Shown here: positions 16,844 through 25,737 of the stretch, piece by piece
How the letters are laid out: each line of letters begins with the position of its first letter
Numbering within the stretch: position 1 is the stretch's first letter
Assembly: GCA_945877115.1 (NCBI GenBank)
Contig: CAMCQR010000023.1
Coordinates: 1-34,241, forward strand
Reading direction: 5' to 3'
DNA: 34,241 nucleotides
Origin: Synechococcus sp. UW140
GTDB taxonomy: Bacteria > Cyanobacteriota > Cyanobacteriia > PCC-6307 > Cyanobiaceae
Position numbers and translations under genes: made by a program
The notes under the pieces: generated by a model
What the model was told of the DNA's origin: nothing
The model's input: only the letters and a program-made list of their open reading frames with translations
Database searches by the model: none

Positions 16844-18131
16844 GTCCCCCATGCTGCCTAACCAGACGTCGGTCCTTGTGGCCGGTGGCGGTCCGGCCGG
16901 ATTCATGGCGGCGATCACGGCCGCCGAGGCCGGGGTCAAGGGGGTTCTGATCCTGGAGGCCACCGCCGAGCCCCTGCACAAAGTGTTGATCAGCGGCGGC
17001 GGCCGTTGCAACGTCACCCATGCCTGTTGGGAGCCCCGGGTGCTGGTGGGCCACTATCCCCGGGGTGGCAAGGCCCTACTGGGTCCCTTTTCCCGTTTCG
17101 CCGCCGCAGACACCGTGGCCTGGTTCGCCGCCCGGGGGCTGACCCTGGTGGAAGAGGCCGATGGACGGCTGTTTCCTGCCAGCCAGCGCTCATCCTCCGT
17201 CATCGCCACATTGCGGCGCCTGGCCAGTGCCGCCGGTGTTGAGGTTCAATCAATCCAGGCCCTGCAGACGGCCGAGGCCTCAGATGGCGGTTTTCGGCTC
17301 GGCCTGCGCGGTGGGGGGGTCGTGATGGCCGATCGGTTGGTGCTGGCGACCGGCAGCCATCCCAGTGGCCATCGTCTGGCCCGCGCCCTTGGACACACGA
17401 TTGTGCCGCCAGTACCTTCGCTGTTCAGCCTCAGCCTTGATGCGCCTTCGCTGCGCCATCTGGCAGGGGTGGCCATGGATCCGGTGGGCCTGCGTCTTTT
17501 CCCCCCCAGCAATCAAGATCCTGCCCCCTCTCGCGGCCAGAGGGCTGGGCAGCTGCTGCAGCGGGGTGCGGTGCTCATCACCCATAGGGGGCTGAGTGGT
17601 CCAGCCACCTTGCGGTTGACCGCTTTCGCGGCCCGGCTACTGCGGCAATGGGGCTATCAGGCCACCCTTGAGGTGGATTGGACCGGGGGGTTGTCCCAGG
17701 CTGAACTGGAAGCGCATTTCGACGAAGCCCGCCGCCAGCAGGCTCGCCGACAACTGGGCAGTTGGCGTCCCTGGAGCGCCCTGAGCCGGCGGCTCTGGGG
17801 GGCTTTGTTGGAGGGGCATGGCGTTGCCCTCCAACAGCGCTGGGCTGATCTCTCCGGACCCACCCAGCGGCAGTTGATCCAGTCCCTGCGAGGCAGCCGC
17901 TACCCCGTTGTCGGACGGGGCCCCTTTGGGGAAGAGTTCGTGACCGCCGGGGGCGTGCCCCTGGCCGAACTTCACTCAAACACGTTGGAAAGTCGATCCC
18001 AGCAAGGGCTTTATTTTGCGGGCGAGGTGCTGGATGTGGATGGGGTGACAGGGGGCTTCAATTTCCAGCATTGTTGGACGAGCGGCTTTTTGGTGGGTGA
18101 GGCATTGGCCGCTCTAGGTCATTACCATTGA
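16842..18131 (+). CDS. HI0933/YhiN-type FAD-dependent oxidoreductase
   Basis: This 429-residue flavoprotein has an N-terminal dinucleotide-binding fold (VLVAGGGPAGFMAA, glycines at 15-20), the family motif KVLISGGGRCNVTH, a central RLVLATGSHPSGH second FAD motif and a C-terminal GLYFAGEVLDVDGVTGGFNFQHCWTSGF that closes the flavin site. Family members include the BaiN-type reductases, and most are uncharacterised, so the substrate is unknown. Alternative start codons are ATG 16842 and ATG 16851. It is divergent from dus with overlapping start codons, and convergent with pilC, where the two stop codons are separated by a single base. Confidence 0.9.
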   Translation: MSPMLPNQTSVLVAGGGPAGFMAAITAAEAGVKGVLILEATAEPLHKVLISGGGRCNVTHACWEPRVLVGHYPRGGKALLGPFSRFAAADTVAWFAARGLTLVEEADGRLFPASQRSSSVIATLRRLASAAGVEVQSIQALQTAEASDGGFRLGLRGGGVVMADRLVLATGSHPSGHRLARALGHTIVPPVPSLFSLSLDAPSLRHLAGVAMDPVGLRLFPPSNQDPAPSRGQRAGQLLQRGAVLITHRGLSGPATLRLTAFAARLLRQWGYQATLEVDWTGGLSQAELEAHFDEARRQQARRQLGSWRPWSALSRRLWGALLEGHGVALQQRWADLSGPTQRQLIQSLRGSRYPVVGRGPFGEEFVTAGGVPLAELHSNTLESRSQQGLYFAGEVLDVDGVTGGFNFQHCWTSGFLVGEALAALGHYH

Positions 18132-18132
18132 A

Positions 18133-19371
18133 CTAGCGAATTTTCTCGAAGACGGAGAACATTGGGAGATACATAGCCACCAAAATTGATGCCACAATGC
18201 CGCCAACCAAAACGATCATGGCGGGCTCGATCAGGGAGGTAAGCAACTTGACGGTGGTGCTGATTTCGTCTTCATAAAAGTCAGCCACTTTGGATAGCAT
18301 GGCATCCATGTTCCCGGTTTCCTCACCAACCCCAAGCATGCTGATAGCAAGCTCAGGGAATAGGTTTTTGTTGCTTAATGCCGTACTCAGCGGCACCCCT
18401 TCGCTGACATCCTGGCGACTGGCTTTGATGGCATCACTCATCACACTATTACTTGTGGTTTCATAGAGAAGATCAAGAGCCATCAAAATAGGTACGCCGG
18501 CTTTGGAGAGGGAGGCCAAGGTACGGCAGAACTGGGCGGTCACTGTCTTTTGGATCAGGTCGCCAAACAGGGGAAGTTTGAGGATCAATCGATCAACCTG
18601 ACGGCGCCCCAAGTGCGTCTGGTAATAACGCGCAAGCAGCACGAAGATGAGGATGAGTCCGGCAACCAGTAACAAGGCCGCAGGCGAACGAAGAAAGTCA
18701 CTCAGGGTGACCATGAACTGAGTAAAGGCGGGGAGCTCCGCATTGAGGGTCTTGAAAGTGGTGGCAAAGCTGGGAATCAGGAATATCGTCATACCGAGAA
18801 ACACAAGAATGGCCACCACAAAAACCGTGATGGGGTAACCAAGGGCCCCTTTTACCTGGTTCTGAAGTTTGGAGTTCAGCTCTAGCAGTAGGGCCAGCCG
18901 ACGTAGCGTTTCATCCAGGACGCCACCGGCTTCACCGGCTTCCACCATGGCAATGGTGAGATTGTCGAACACCCGTGGCCAGTGCCGCATGGATTTAGCC
19001 AGGCTCTCGCCCTGGTTCACATCCTGAATCATGCTGGCCAGAGCCCTACGAAATAGGGGCGGTTTCTGCTGGCGGTGGATCATGTCAAGACTGCGAAGAA
19101 TCGGCACTCCTGCATTAACCATCGCCGCCAATTTGTTGGCAAAAATCGCCTTATCGTTGATGGTGACCCCTTTTTCCAGCCAGCGCCTCCAGCTCTCCGG
19201 GTCCCGTGGTTTCTCCGCGACAGGGGTGGCGCTGCGAGAGCGACTGAGGGTGGTGTAGGTCACTCCCCGGCGCCGCAGAACCCTGCGGGCTGCTGCCGGA
19301 TTCTCCGCTTCCAGCTTGAGCTCGCGCTGCTGACCAGACTTGGTGCTGTAAGTGGCCGTAAAGGTGGGCAT
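18133..19371 (-). CDS. pilC: Type IV pilus inner-membrane platform protein PilC
   Basis: 412 residues with two GspF/T2SSF domains at about residues 70-195 and 270-395, separated by a long hydrophobic pair (ITVFVVAILVFLGMTIFLIP and LLLVAGLILIFVLLARYY), plus a third membrane helix near the C-terminus (PAMIVLVGGIVASILVAMYLPMF). The conserved GEETGNMDAMLSKVADFYEDE and GEAGGVLDETLRRLA repeats fit PilC. The protein anchors the PilB/PilT motors and the pilin fibre base in the plasma membrane, supporting twitching and DNA uptake. It is the last gene of the pilB-pilT-pilC unit, 29 bp after pilT. Pilins, PilMNOQ and prepilin peptidase are not in this window. Confidence 0.95.
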   Translation of the reverse strand: MPTFTATYSTKSGQQRELKLEAENPAAARRVLRRRGVTYTTLSRSRSATPVAEKPRDPESWRRWLEKGVTINDKAIFANKLAAMVNAGVPILRSLDMIHRQQKPPLFRRALASMIQDVNQGESLAKSMRHWPRVFDNLTIAMVEAGEAGGVLDETLRRLALLLELNSKLQNQVKGALGYPITVFVVAILVFLGMTIFLIPSFATTFKTLNAELPAFTQFMVTLSDFLRSPAALLLVAGLILIFVLLARYYQTHLGRRQVDRLILKLPLFGDLIQKTVTAQFCRTLASLSKAGVPILMALDLLYETTSNSVMSDAIKASRQDVSEGVPLSTALSNKNLFPELAISMLGVGEETGNMDAMLSKVADFYEDEISTTVKLLTSLIEPAMIVLVGGIVASILVAMYLPMFSVFEKIR

Positions 19372-19400
19372 GGACGGAAACGTGGTGTTCGGTGGGAGGG

Positions 19401-20501
19401 TTAGCGGACAGCCATTCCGCCACCCAACTGGAACAGCCGTTCCAGTTCATCGGATCGCCCAGACTTGGCAAGGGCTTCGGTCTTGCTGATGCGACCTTCC
19501 TGTGCCAGGGTCGCCAGAGCCCTTTCCAAGGTTTGCATGCCTTGATTAGCTCCTGTTTGGATTTGGGAATAGATTTGAGCTGTTTTGGCTTCGCGGATCA
19601 GGTTGGCGATTGCTGGTGTATTCACCATGATCTCCTGGGCCATGACGCGTCCAAAGGAGCCCTTGATGACCGAAGTGTTCTTGCAAAGGGTTTGACTGAA
19701 CACCGCCAAGAGACTGCCACTCAATTGCACCCGGATTTGGGCTTGTTGGCCCGTGGGAAAAACGTCGACCATCCGGTCGACGGTCTGGGAGGCGGAACTG
19801 GTGTGCAAGGTGCCAAGGACTAAGTGGCCGGTCTCGGCGGCGGTGATGGCGAGTTGAATGGTTTCTAGGTCGCGCATTTCACCGACCAGAATCACGTCGG
19901 GATCTTCCCGTAGGGCAGCACGTAGGGCATTGCCAAAGCTGCGCGTATCCTCATTGACTTCGCGTTGATGGATGATCGACTTCACATTTTTGTAGGTGAA
20001 TTCAATGGGGTCTTCGATGGTAATGATGTGCTCTGATCTCGTCTGGTTGATGTTATTGAGTACCGAAGCGAGCGTGGTTGATTTCCCCGATCCCGTCGGC
20101 CCCGTCACCAAAACCAGCCCACGGGGCGAGCGACACACTTCCTCGAGGATCGGCGAGGAGCCCAGGTCGGCTAGGGTGGGAATATTGCTTCCCAGTGCGC
20201 GCAAACAGGCGGCGTAGGTGCCGCGTTGACGATAAACATTGATCCGGAACCGCCCTACACCACGGAGTCCGTAGGAACAATCGAGATCCCAGTTCTGCTC
20301 GAGATGTTTGCGCTGGGAATTGCTGAGCAGGGAGAAAATCAGCCGGCTGCAATCATCATCCGTTAGAGATTCGTCGCGGATCTTAGACAACTTGCCGTTG
20401 AAGCGTCCATAGGGTGGTTGACCTGCGGCCAGGTGAAGATCACTGCCACCGGCTTTGACCAGGTCGGCCATCAGATCTTCAATCACCAACTCATCATTCA
20501 T
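19401..20501 (-). CDS. pilT: Type IV pilus retraction ATPase PilT
   Basis: This 366-residue protein is of typical PilT length. It contains a Walker A motif GPTGSGKST (134-142), the Asp box IITIEDPIEFTYKN, Walker B ILVGEMRD, the His box HLVLGTLHTSSASQTVDRMVDVFP, and a C-terminal AIANLIREAKTAQIYSQIQ. That last segment corresponds to the AIRNLIRE retraction motif of PilT. Its presence, and the absence of zinc-binding cysteines, separates it from PilB. It hydrolyses ATP at the cytosolic side to pull pilins back into the membrane. Only 4 bp separate it from pilB. Confidence 0.96.
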   Translation of the reverse strand: MNDELVIEDLMADLVKAGGSDLHLAAGQPPYGRFNGKLSKIRDESLTDDDCSRLIFSLLSNSQRKHLEQNWDLDCSYGLRGVGRFRINVYRQRGTYAACLRALGSNIPTLADLGSSPILEEVCRSPRGLVLVTGPTGSGKSTTLASVLNNINQTRSEHIITIEDPIEFTYKNVKSIIHQREVNEDTRSFGNALRAALREDPDVILVGEMRDLETIQLAITAAETGHLVLGTLHTSSASQTVDRMVDVFPTGQQAQIRVQLSGSLLAVFSQTLCKNTSVIKGSFGRVMAQEIMVNTPAIANLIREAKTAQIYSQIQTGANQGMQTLERALATLAQEGRISKTEALAKSGRSDELERLFQLGGGMAVR

Positions 20502-20505
20502 CGAT

Positions 20506-21963
20506 CTAGCTCCGCGATTCGAGACAGTAGGGGCATTCCAACCATTCGTCCTGGAGGCCTGCGCCGCAACCTTTGCAGGTGAGGGTGCTTAAGGCCCTGG
20601 CCTGGCGTTCCGATTCCAGGCCCGTATCGGTGAGCAGCATGCGTTCGACCTCTTCCAGGCTGGTCAATCCCACCCGCACCAGCTCCAGGCCGTACCCCAG
20701 CAGGGTTTTCATGCCACTTTCGATGGCGAGTCGGCGCAGTTCGTTGGTGCTGGCCCGCCTGGAAACAGCGGCGGCCAGGTTCTCGGTCATGGTGAGCACT
20801 TCGTAAACGCCCACCCGGCCCGAGTAGCCCCGGCCGTTGCATCTCGGGCAGGCCCCCTCGGTTCCAGCGGTCACCGTGCAGGCGCGAAAGAAGCTGGGTG
20901 TGCTGTCGTGGGCGCCGATCAGCCCGAAGTGGGCCAGCTCGTTTTCGCCAGGATGGTGTGGAATACGGCAATCGCTGCACAGTTTGCGCACCAGCCGTTG
21001 GGAGACTACCCCGAGTAAGGAAGCGCTGACAAGAAAGGGTTCTACACCCATCTCATCAAGGCGGGCGAAGGCACTAACCGAGTCATTGCAGTGGAGGGTG
21101 GTGAGCACCAGGTGACCGGTGAGGGCCGCTTCAATGGCGGTCTTGGCCGTCTCAATGTCACGGGTTTCGCCAACCAGAAGTACATCCGGGTCCTGACGCA
21201 TGAAAGCCCGAAGGGCCATGCTGAAGTCGTAGCCCTTTTCGCGATTGACCTGGGTTTGGGTGATGCCCCGCAGGGTGTATTCAATTGGATCTTCCACGGT
21301 GCAGATATTGATTGCAGGATCGTTGCGTTCGCCGAGCAGGGCGTAGAGGGTCGTGGACTTGCCTGATCCTGTCGGCCCAGTAACCAGGATCATTCCAAAG
21401 GGTTTGACCCCCATATTGCGCACTAGCTGCCTGACCGGTCCATCGGTGATCAGGCCATCAAGACCCTCCTGGGTGGCGATGTTGTCGAGCAGTCGCATCA
21501 CCACTTTTTCGCCATAGCGACCGGGCAGGGTGCTGACGCGGAAATCAGTGCTGCGACCGCGGTAACTGCGTCGAATCCGGCCATCCTGGGGAAGACGACG
21601 CTCTGAAATATCAAGATCGGCCATGATCTTGATCCTGGATATGACCGCTGGCGTCAGGTTTTTTGGCAGGCTTTCCACATCTCGCAAAACCCCATCCATG
21701 CGAAAGCGTATTAATAGCCGGTCGTCCTGTGGCTCCATGTGAATGTCACTGGCCTTCATCATTAAGGCTTCAATGAGAATGCGGTCAACCAGATTGAGGA
21801 CAAGAGAATTATTTTCTTCCCGACCGCTGGCTTCCAGGTCTTCGCCAACGTCGTTGGTGTTTTCAGCGCCGGTGCTTGTGACGGCTCGGCTGAAATCAAG
21901 GTCGCTGAAAAGCGACGGGCGATTTGCCCCTTCTGGCCGTGTTGAAAGGGTGTCGTAGTTCAT
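20506..21963 (-). CDS. pilB: Type IV pilus extension ATPase PilB (GspE family), short form with extra zinc ribbon
   Basis: 485 residues. The N2-like region SLVLNLVDRILIEALMMKASDIHMEP begins at about residue 53, followed by Walker A GPTGSGKST (196-204), CTVEDPIEYTLRGI, LLVGETRDIETA and TTLHCNDSVSAFARL. The zinc tetracysteine is split as CSDCR and CPRCN. The protein powers pilus assembly by driving PilC. It lacks the N-terminal MshEN/GspE-N domain that makes many cyanobacterial PilB proteins longer than 600 residues, and the first 50 residues look disordered. It ends with a second four-cysteine module (Cys463, 466, 477, 480; CKGCG and CPYC) resembling a zinc ribbon. It is first in the pilB-pilT-pilC operon, divergent from grpE. 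Confidence 0.94.
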   Translation of the reverse strand: MNYDTLSTRPEGANRPSLFSDLDFSRAVTSTGAENTNDVGEDLEASGREENNSLVLNLVDRILIEALMMKASDIHMEPQDDRLLIRFRMDGVLRDVESLPKNLTPAVISRIKIMADLDISERRLPQDGRIRRSYRGRSTDFRVSTLPGRYGEKVVMRLLDNIATQEGLDGLITDGPVRQLVRNMGVKPFGMILVTGPTGSGKSTTLYALLGERNDPAINICTVEDPIEYTLRGITQTQVNREKGYDFSMALRAFMRQDPDVLLVGETRDIETAKTAIEAALTGHLVLTTLHCNDSVSAFARLDEMGVEPFLVSASLLGVVSQRLVRKLCSDCRIPHHPGENELAHFGLIGAHDSTPSFFRACTVTAGTEGACPRCNGRGYSGRVGVYEVLTMTENLAAAVSRRASTNELRRLAIESGMKTLLGYGLELVRVGLTSLEEVERMLLTDTGLESERQARALSTLTCKGCGAGLQDEWLECPYCLESRS

Positions 21964-22182
21964 GGCGGACTCATCCGGTCGGCGGAGGCGGCAGGGATGG
22001 GATGGGGCGAAGGACTACATCAGGGGGTGGTGTGGACTCTTGATCGCAATCAAGACATGCGCTATCGAATCCATGATACGTCGGTTGTTGGGATTCGGAC
22101 GAAGGTGCGGGCTTCCGCAGCTTGTGGCCGGGCGCCCCTGGCCTTCAACATGGATTGATCCGACATTTCGTGCCCAGGCAGT
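21964..22182. other. Divergent intergenic region between pilB and grpE
   Basis: This 219-bp spacer must hold the promoters of both the pilus operon and grpE-dnaJ. A TTGATC at 22040-22045 with TATCGA 17 bp downstream is a weak promoter-like pair toward grpE. I do not see a CIRCE element (the HrcA operator of many heat-shock genes) or any other recognisable operator. Confidence 0.4.
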
Positions 22183-22929
22183 ATGAGCGGCGATTTCCCA
22201 AGCGCTGGCGACTCCCACCAAGAGCAGTCGACCACCCCTGAGGCCCACGAAGCGGATTCAGGCCGGGGTGAGTCCCCTGGTACGCCCCATCAGGGTGCTG
22301 GCGAGCCGGTCGTTTCAGAGCTTTTGCCTGCTGAGCGAGCGGAAGGGGGCCAGGGTTCCGAGGCACCAGGCCCAAGCGGCACTGCATCGGCCCAGGACCC
22401 AGGTGGCGCCAATCTGGATGCCCGATTCGCGGCCCTGCAGGCCGAGAATGAGAGCCTCAAGGGCCAATACATGCGCATCGCCGCAGATTTCGACAATTAC
22501 CGCAAGCGCCAGAGCCGCGACCAGGACGATCTGCGCCTCAAGATCACCTGCTCCACCCTGAGTGAAATCCTGCCGGTGGTGGACAACTTTGACCGGGCCC
22601 GCCAGCAGCTCAATCCCCAGGGCGAGGAAGCCCAGGGCCTACATCGCAGCTATCAAAATCTCTACAAGCAGCTGGTGGATGTGTTCAAGCAGCTGGGTGT
22701 TTCCCCGATGCGGGTCGAAGGCGAGTCCTTCGACCCCAGCCTGCACGAGGCCGTGCTGCGGGAGCCCAGCCAGGAGTATCACGAGGATGTCGTGATCGAG
22801 GAGTTGCAGCGGGGTTACCACCTCAATGGCCGCGTGCTGCGCCATGCGTTGGTAAAGGTGTCCATGGGTCCCGGTCCAGCTGGCGCCCAGGCCGGCGCCA
22901 ACCTGGGACCTGCTGAGCAGGCTGGCTGA
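22183..22929 (+). CDS. grpE: Nucleotide exchange factor GrpE
   Basis: This 248-residue protein is longer than E. coli GrpE because of an N-terminal acidic, Ser/Gly/Glu-rich disordered stretch of about 75 residues. The coiled-coil starts near [25 protein letters not shown], which contains the family FDNYRKR motif. The C-terminal beta domain carries [40 protein letters not shown]. GrpE accelerates ADP release from DnaK and works with the adjacent DnaJ. The stop overlaps the dnaJ start as TGATG, indicating coupled synthesis. dnaK itself is not in the window. Confidence 0.97.
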   Translation: MSGDFPSAGDSHQEQSTTPEAHEADSGRGESPGTPHQGAGEPVVSELLPAERAEGGQGSEAPGPSGTASAQDPGGANLDARFAALQAENESLKGQYMRIAADFDNYRKRQSRDQDDLRLKITCSTLSEILPVVDNFDRARQQLNPQGEEAQGLHRSYQNLYKQLVDVFKQLGVSPMRVEGESFDPSLHEAVLREPSQEYHEDVVIEELQRGYHLNGRVLRHALVKVSMGPGPAGAQAGANLGPAEQAG

Positions 22930-24050
22930 TGGCGGATTACTACGAGTTGCTGGGCGTTCGCCGCGATGCCGATCCGGAGACCCTCAAGCGGGCCTACCGG
23001 CGCCTGGCACGCCAGTACCACCCTGATGTCAACAAGGATCCGGCAGCCGAGGACAAATTCAAGGAGGTTGGCCAGGCCTACGAGGTGCTGAGCAATCCCC
23101 AGACCCGGGCCCGTTACGACCAGTTCGGCGAGGCCGGCCTAGGCGGTGGCGGCGTGCCCGATATGGGTGACATGGGTGGTTTCGCCGACCTGTTCGAGAC
23201 CTTTTTCAGTGGTTTTGGTGGCGGAGCGGGCGGCGGCGGCGGCGGTCCCCGGCGCCGTGGTCCTCGCCAAGGCAATGACCTGCGCCTGGATCTCACGATC
23301 AGCTTCAGTGAGGCCATCGCCGGCATCGACAAGGAGGTGCAGGTCCGCCATCTGGAAACCTGCGGCACCTGCAAGGGCGCAGGCGCCAAGGAGGGAAGTG
23401 TCCCCACCGGGTGCACCAGTTGCGGCGGCGCTGGTCAGGTGCGACGTGCTACTCGCACCCCTTTCGGCAGTTTCCAGCAGGTGGCCCCCTGTCCCACCTG
23501 CGAGGGCACAGGAGAAATGATCGCCGATCCCTGTGCTAGTTGCGGGGGCCAGGGCCTCAAAGAAGTGCTCAAGACGTTGCGCCTCAACATTCCCGCCGGC
23601 GTCGATACCGGCACCAGGCTGCGGGTAACCCATGAGGGCGATGCCGGCCAGAGGGGCGGCCCCACGGGGGATCTCTATGTGTTTCTTGGGGTCAAGACCC
23701 ATCCCCAGTTGCGGCGTGACGGCATCACCATCTTGTCGGAGGCTCCCCTGAGCTATCTGCAGGCCATTCTGGGTGACACCGTCGAGGTCGAGACGGTCGA
23801 TGGCATCGACAAGTTGGAGATTCCAGCTGGGACCCAGCCCGGCACGGTCCTGACCATGAAGGGCAAAGGGGTGCCCAAGCTGGGCAATCCGGTGGCCCGA
23901 GGCAATCACCAGGTCACCGTCAAGGTTCAGTTACCCACAAAACTCAGCAGCGAAGAGCGGGACCTGCTGGATCAATTGGCCGGACACCACCGAAGCAAAG
24001 GGCAGCGATCGCCCCAGAAGAGCGGTTTGTTCGGGGGGCTCTTCGGCTGA
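22929..24050 (+). CDS. dnaJ: Chaperone DnaJ (type I Hsp40)
   Basis: This 373-residue protein has all type I domains: the J domain at 1-70 with the HPD motif (31-33) that stimulates DnaK ATPase, and a Gly/Phe-rich linker with a long GGGAGGGGGG run. A cysteine-rich zinc region holds four CxxCxGxG-type repeats ([32 protein letters not shown]). The C-terminal substrate-binding domain follows ([24 protein letters not shown]). It overlaps grpE by 1 bp and is followed 2 bp later by the TusA-like gene, so the stretch from grpE to rsgA looks like one operon. Confidence 0.97.
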   Translation: MADYYELLGVRRDADPETLKRAYRRLARQYHPDVNKDPAAEDKFKEVGQAYEVLSNPQTRARYDQFGEAGLGGGGVPDMGDMGGFADLFETFFSGFGGGAGGGGGGPRRRGPRQGNDLRLDLTISFSEAIAGIDKEVQVRHLETCGTCKGAGAKEGSVPTGCTSCGGAGQVRRATRTPFGSFQQVAPCPTCEGTGEMIADPCASCGGQGLKEVLKTLRLNIPAGVDTGTRLRVTHEGDAGQRGGPTGDLYVFLGVKTHPQLRRDGITILSEAPLSYLQAILGDTVEVETVDGIDKLEIPAGTQPGTVLTMKGKGVPKLGNPVARGNHQVTVKVQLPTKLSSEERDLLDQLAGHHRSKGQRSPQKSGLFGGLFG

Positions 24051-24052
24051 CT

Positions 24053-24289
24053 GTGACTCCTACACCCCTGCAATGCCTCGACCTGCGCGGCGTCCCCTGC
24101 CCACTGAATTATGTGAGGACTCGGCTGGCCTTAGAAATCCTCCCCCCCCAGGGTTGGTTGCAGGTCGATCTGGACTCGGGGGAACCCGAGTCTTCCGTGG
24201 CTGAGGGGTTGCGGGGCGAGGGTCATTGGGTCCAGGTGGAGCACTTACCGCCGGATGGCGCGCGATTGCTGATCCAACGCGCCGCATGA
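24053..24289 (+). CDS. TusA/SirA-family sulfurtransferase-like protein
   Basis: 78 residues from a GTG start 2 bp after dnaJ. The fold is TusA/SirA-like, with LDLRGVPCPLNYVRTRLALE near the N-terminus, the active-site Cys in the Cys-Pro motif, and a C-terminal HWVQVEHLPPDGARLLIQR strand region. TusA proteins carry persulfide sulfur, for example for tRNA thiolation or molybdenum cofactor. The second Pro of the usual CPxP is Asn here (CPLN), a common family variation whose consequence is unknown. Its stop overlaps the rsgA start as ATGA. Why it sits between dnaJ and rsgA is unclear. Confidence 0.85.
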   Translation: MTPTPLQCLDLRGVPCPLNYVRTRLALEILPPQGWLQVDLDSGEPESSVAEGLRGEGHWVQVEHLPPDGARLLIQRAA

Positions 24290-25398
24290 GCGCCACGGAT
24301 TCAGGGTGTTCTGAGCCCCCAGGGGCCGGCGCCAGCCCCCCGTCGATCAAGGGCCGGGTTGTGGCCCTGGAAGCCAATTTTTGCCAGGTTCAACTCGATC
24401 ATCCTGGTCCCAAGGGAGTCCTGAGGTTGCTGTGCACCCGGCGGACGCGCCTGGCCAAGACCGGTCTCCAGGTGTCCGTCGGCGATCGGGTCGGCCTTGA
24501 GGGTGTGGACTGGGCGGCTGGCCGTGCTGCGGTGGCCTCCCTTGAGCCCCGCAACAGCCTGCTGGAACGACCGGCCGTGGCCAATGTCACCCAGGTGCTG
24601 GTAGTGGTGGCCCTGGTCGAACCGGAGCTGGACCCCTTGCAATTGACCCGCTTTCTGGTCACCGCCGAGGCGGCCGGTGTGCCCTTGCAGCTGGTCCTGA
24701 GCAAGGCGGATCGACTGAAACCGAACGAGCTGGCGGCCTGGGTCGAGCGCCTACGCCCATGGGGTTACGACCCCTTGCTGGTGTCCACCCTCAGCGGACA
24801 GGGAATTGCTGAATTGCGCTCCCGCCTGGTTAAAAGTTCTTGCGGCGGCGGGATCGCCGTGTTGTGCGGCCCTTCTGGGGTAGGCAAAAGCAGTCTGCTC
24901 AACGCCTTGATTCCCGGACTGGAACTTCGGGTGGCTGCCGTTTCGGGTCGCCTGCAGCGGGGGCGTCACACCACCCGCCACGTTGAGCTGCATGCCTTGG
25001 AGGCAGGGGGCGATCTGTTGGTGGCGGACACGCCTGGTTTCAATAGGCCCGCCCTGCCCGCGGACTTGGTGCGGTTGGCCTCTGCTTTTCCTGAGGTCCG
25101 CCAGCGACTGCAGGAGGGAGGCTGTCGCTTCGCCAATTGCCGCCATCTGGAGGATCCAGGCTGTCGGGTGGGAAGGGACTGGCCGCGGCATCCGCTGTAT
25201 CGCCGCTGCCTGGAGGAGATCGAAGCCAGCCCCCCGGTGAACCGCAGGTCCCAGGGGGGCACTCGCCAGAAGGGGGGACGGGAGGAACCTTTGCTGGAGG
25301 GCCAGTGGCGCCAGACTTCTCGCCGGCAGGGCCGTCAGGAGCTGGCGGGTGAGCTCAGCCCCCCAGACCCGGAAGATTCAGCTCCAAGCCCCCCGTGA
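24286..25398 (+). CDS. rsgA: Ribosome small-subunit-dependent GTPase RsgA
   Basis: 370 residues from the ATG at 24286, which overlaps the upstream stop as ATGA; the frame is open to 24226 but would overlap the TusA gene. RsgA is a circularly permuted GTPase that helps mature the 30S subunit. Domains in order are an OB-fold ([17 protein letters not shown]), the G4-like motif SKAD (about 139-142, where NKxD is more usual), the G1 P-loop GPSGVGKSS (195-203), [10 protein letters not shown]3 DTPGF, and the zinc site [14 protein letters not shown] (C-x4-C-x-H-x5-C). A basic, low-complexity C-terminal tail of about 60 residues follows. The last 44 bp overlap the convergent ybaB gene. Confidence 0.95.
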   Translation: MSATDSGCSEPPGAGASPPSIKGRVVALEANFCQVQLDHPGPKGVLRLLCTRRTRLAKTGLQVSVGDRVGLEGVDWAAGRAAVASLEPRNSLLERPAVANVTQVLVVVALVEPELDPLQLTRFLVTAEAAGVPLQLVLSKADRLKPNELAAWVERLRPWGYDPLLVSTLSGQGIAELRSRLVKSSCGGGIAVLCGPSGVGKSSLLNALIPGLELRVAAVSGRLQRGRHTTRHVELHALEAGGDLLVADTPGFNRPALPADLVRLASAFPEVRQRLQEGGCRFANCRHLEDPGCRVGRDWPRHPLYRRCLEEIEASPPVNRRSQGGTRQKGGREEPLLEGQWRQTSRRQGRQELAGELSPPDPEDSAPSPP

Positions 25399-25696
25399 GC
25401 TCATCCATGCGTTCGCGCATGGTGCTGGTGGAGACCTGATAAGCCTTCTGCAGGGCCTCAAGGATGGCCGTTTCGACGGCCCCAGGCGTTTCGGTGAGCA
25501 AGGCTGGGTCAACCCGCACCTTGAGGGGCTGCTGGTTGCCGGAAAGCCAGATACTGACCTTGCCATCGGCGCTCTGGCCCTCAAGTTCCATGGCCTCGAG
25601 TTCTTCCTGCAGTTTTTGGGCGTCCTGCTGGATCTGCTGGGCCTTGCGGAAGGCTTCGGTGAGCTGACCGAAATTGGGAAGTCCGAAGCCGGCCAT
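25355..25696 (-). CDS. YbaB/EbfC-family nucleoid-associated protein
   Basis: 113 residues, the usual family length. The helix [27 protein letters not shown], the central strand [22 protein letters not shown] and the C-terminal helix [29 protein letters not shown] match YbaB/EbfC dimers that bind DNA as a tweezer-like fold. The product is cytosolic and nucleoid-bound. Its 3' end overlaps the tail of rsgA on the other strand by 44 bp. murB ends the shared strand arrangement 41 bp upstream, so murC, murB and ybaB are likely one unit. Confidence 0.93.
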   Translation of the reverse strand: MAGFGLPNFGQLTEAFRKAQQIQQDAQKLQEELEAMELEGQSADGKVSIWLSGNQQPLKVRVDPALLTETPGAVETAILEALQKAYQVSTSTMRERMDELTGGLELNLPGLGG

Positions 25697-25737
25697 GGAG
25701 ACGTGGAGAGAGGAATTGAATTTACAGGCCGATGCCT

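Noticed and set aside
21964-22182. HrcA CIRCE operator upstream of grpE
   Set aside because: No TTAGCACTC-type inverted repeat is present; only weak promoter-like hexamers are seen.
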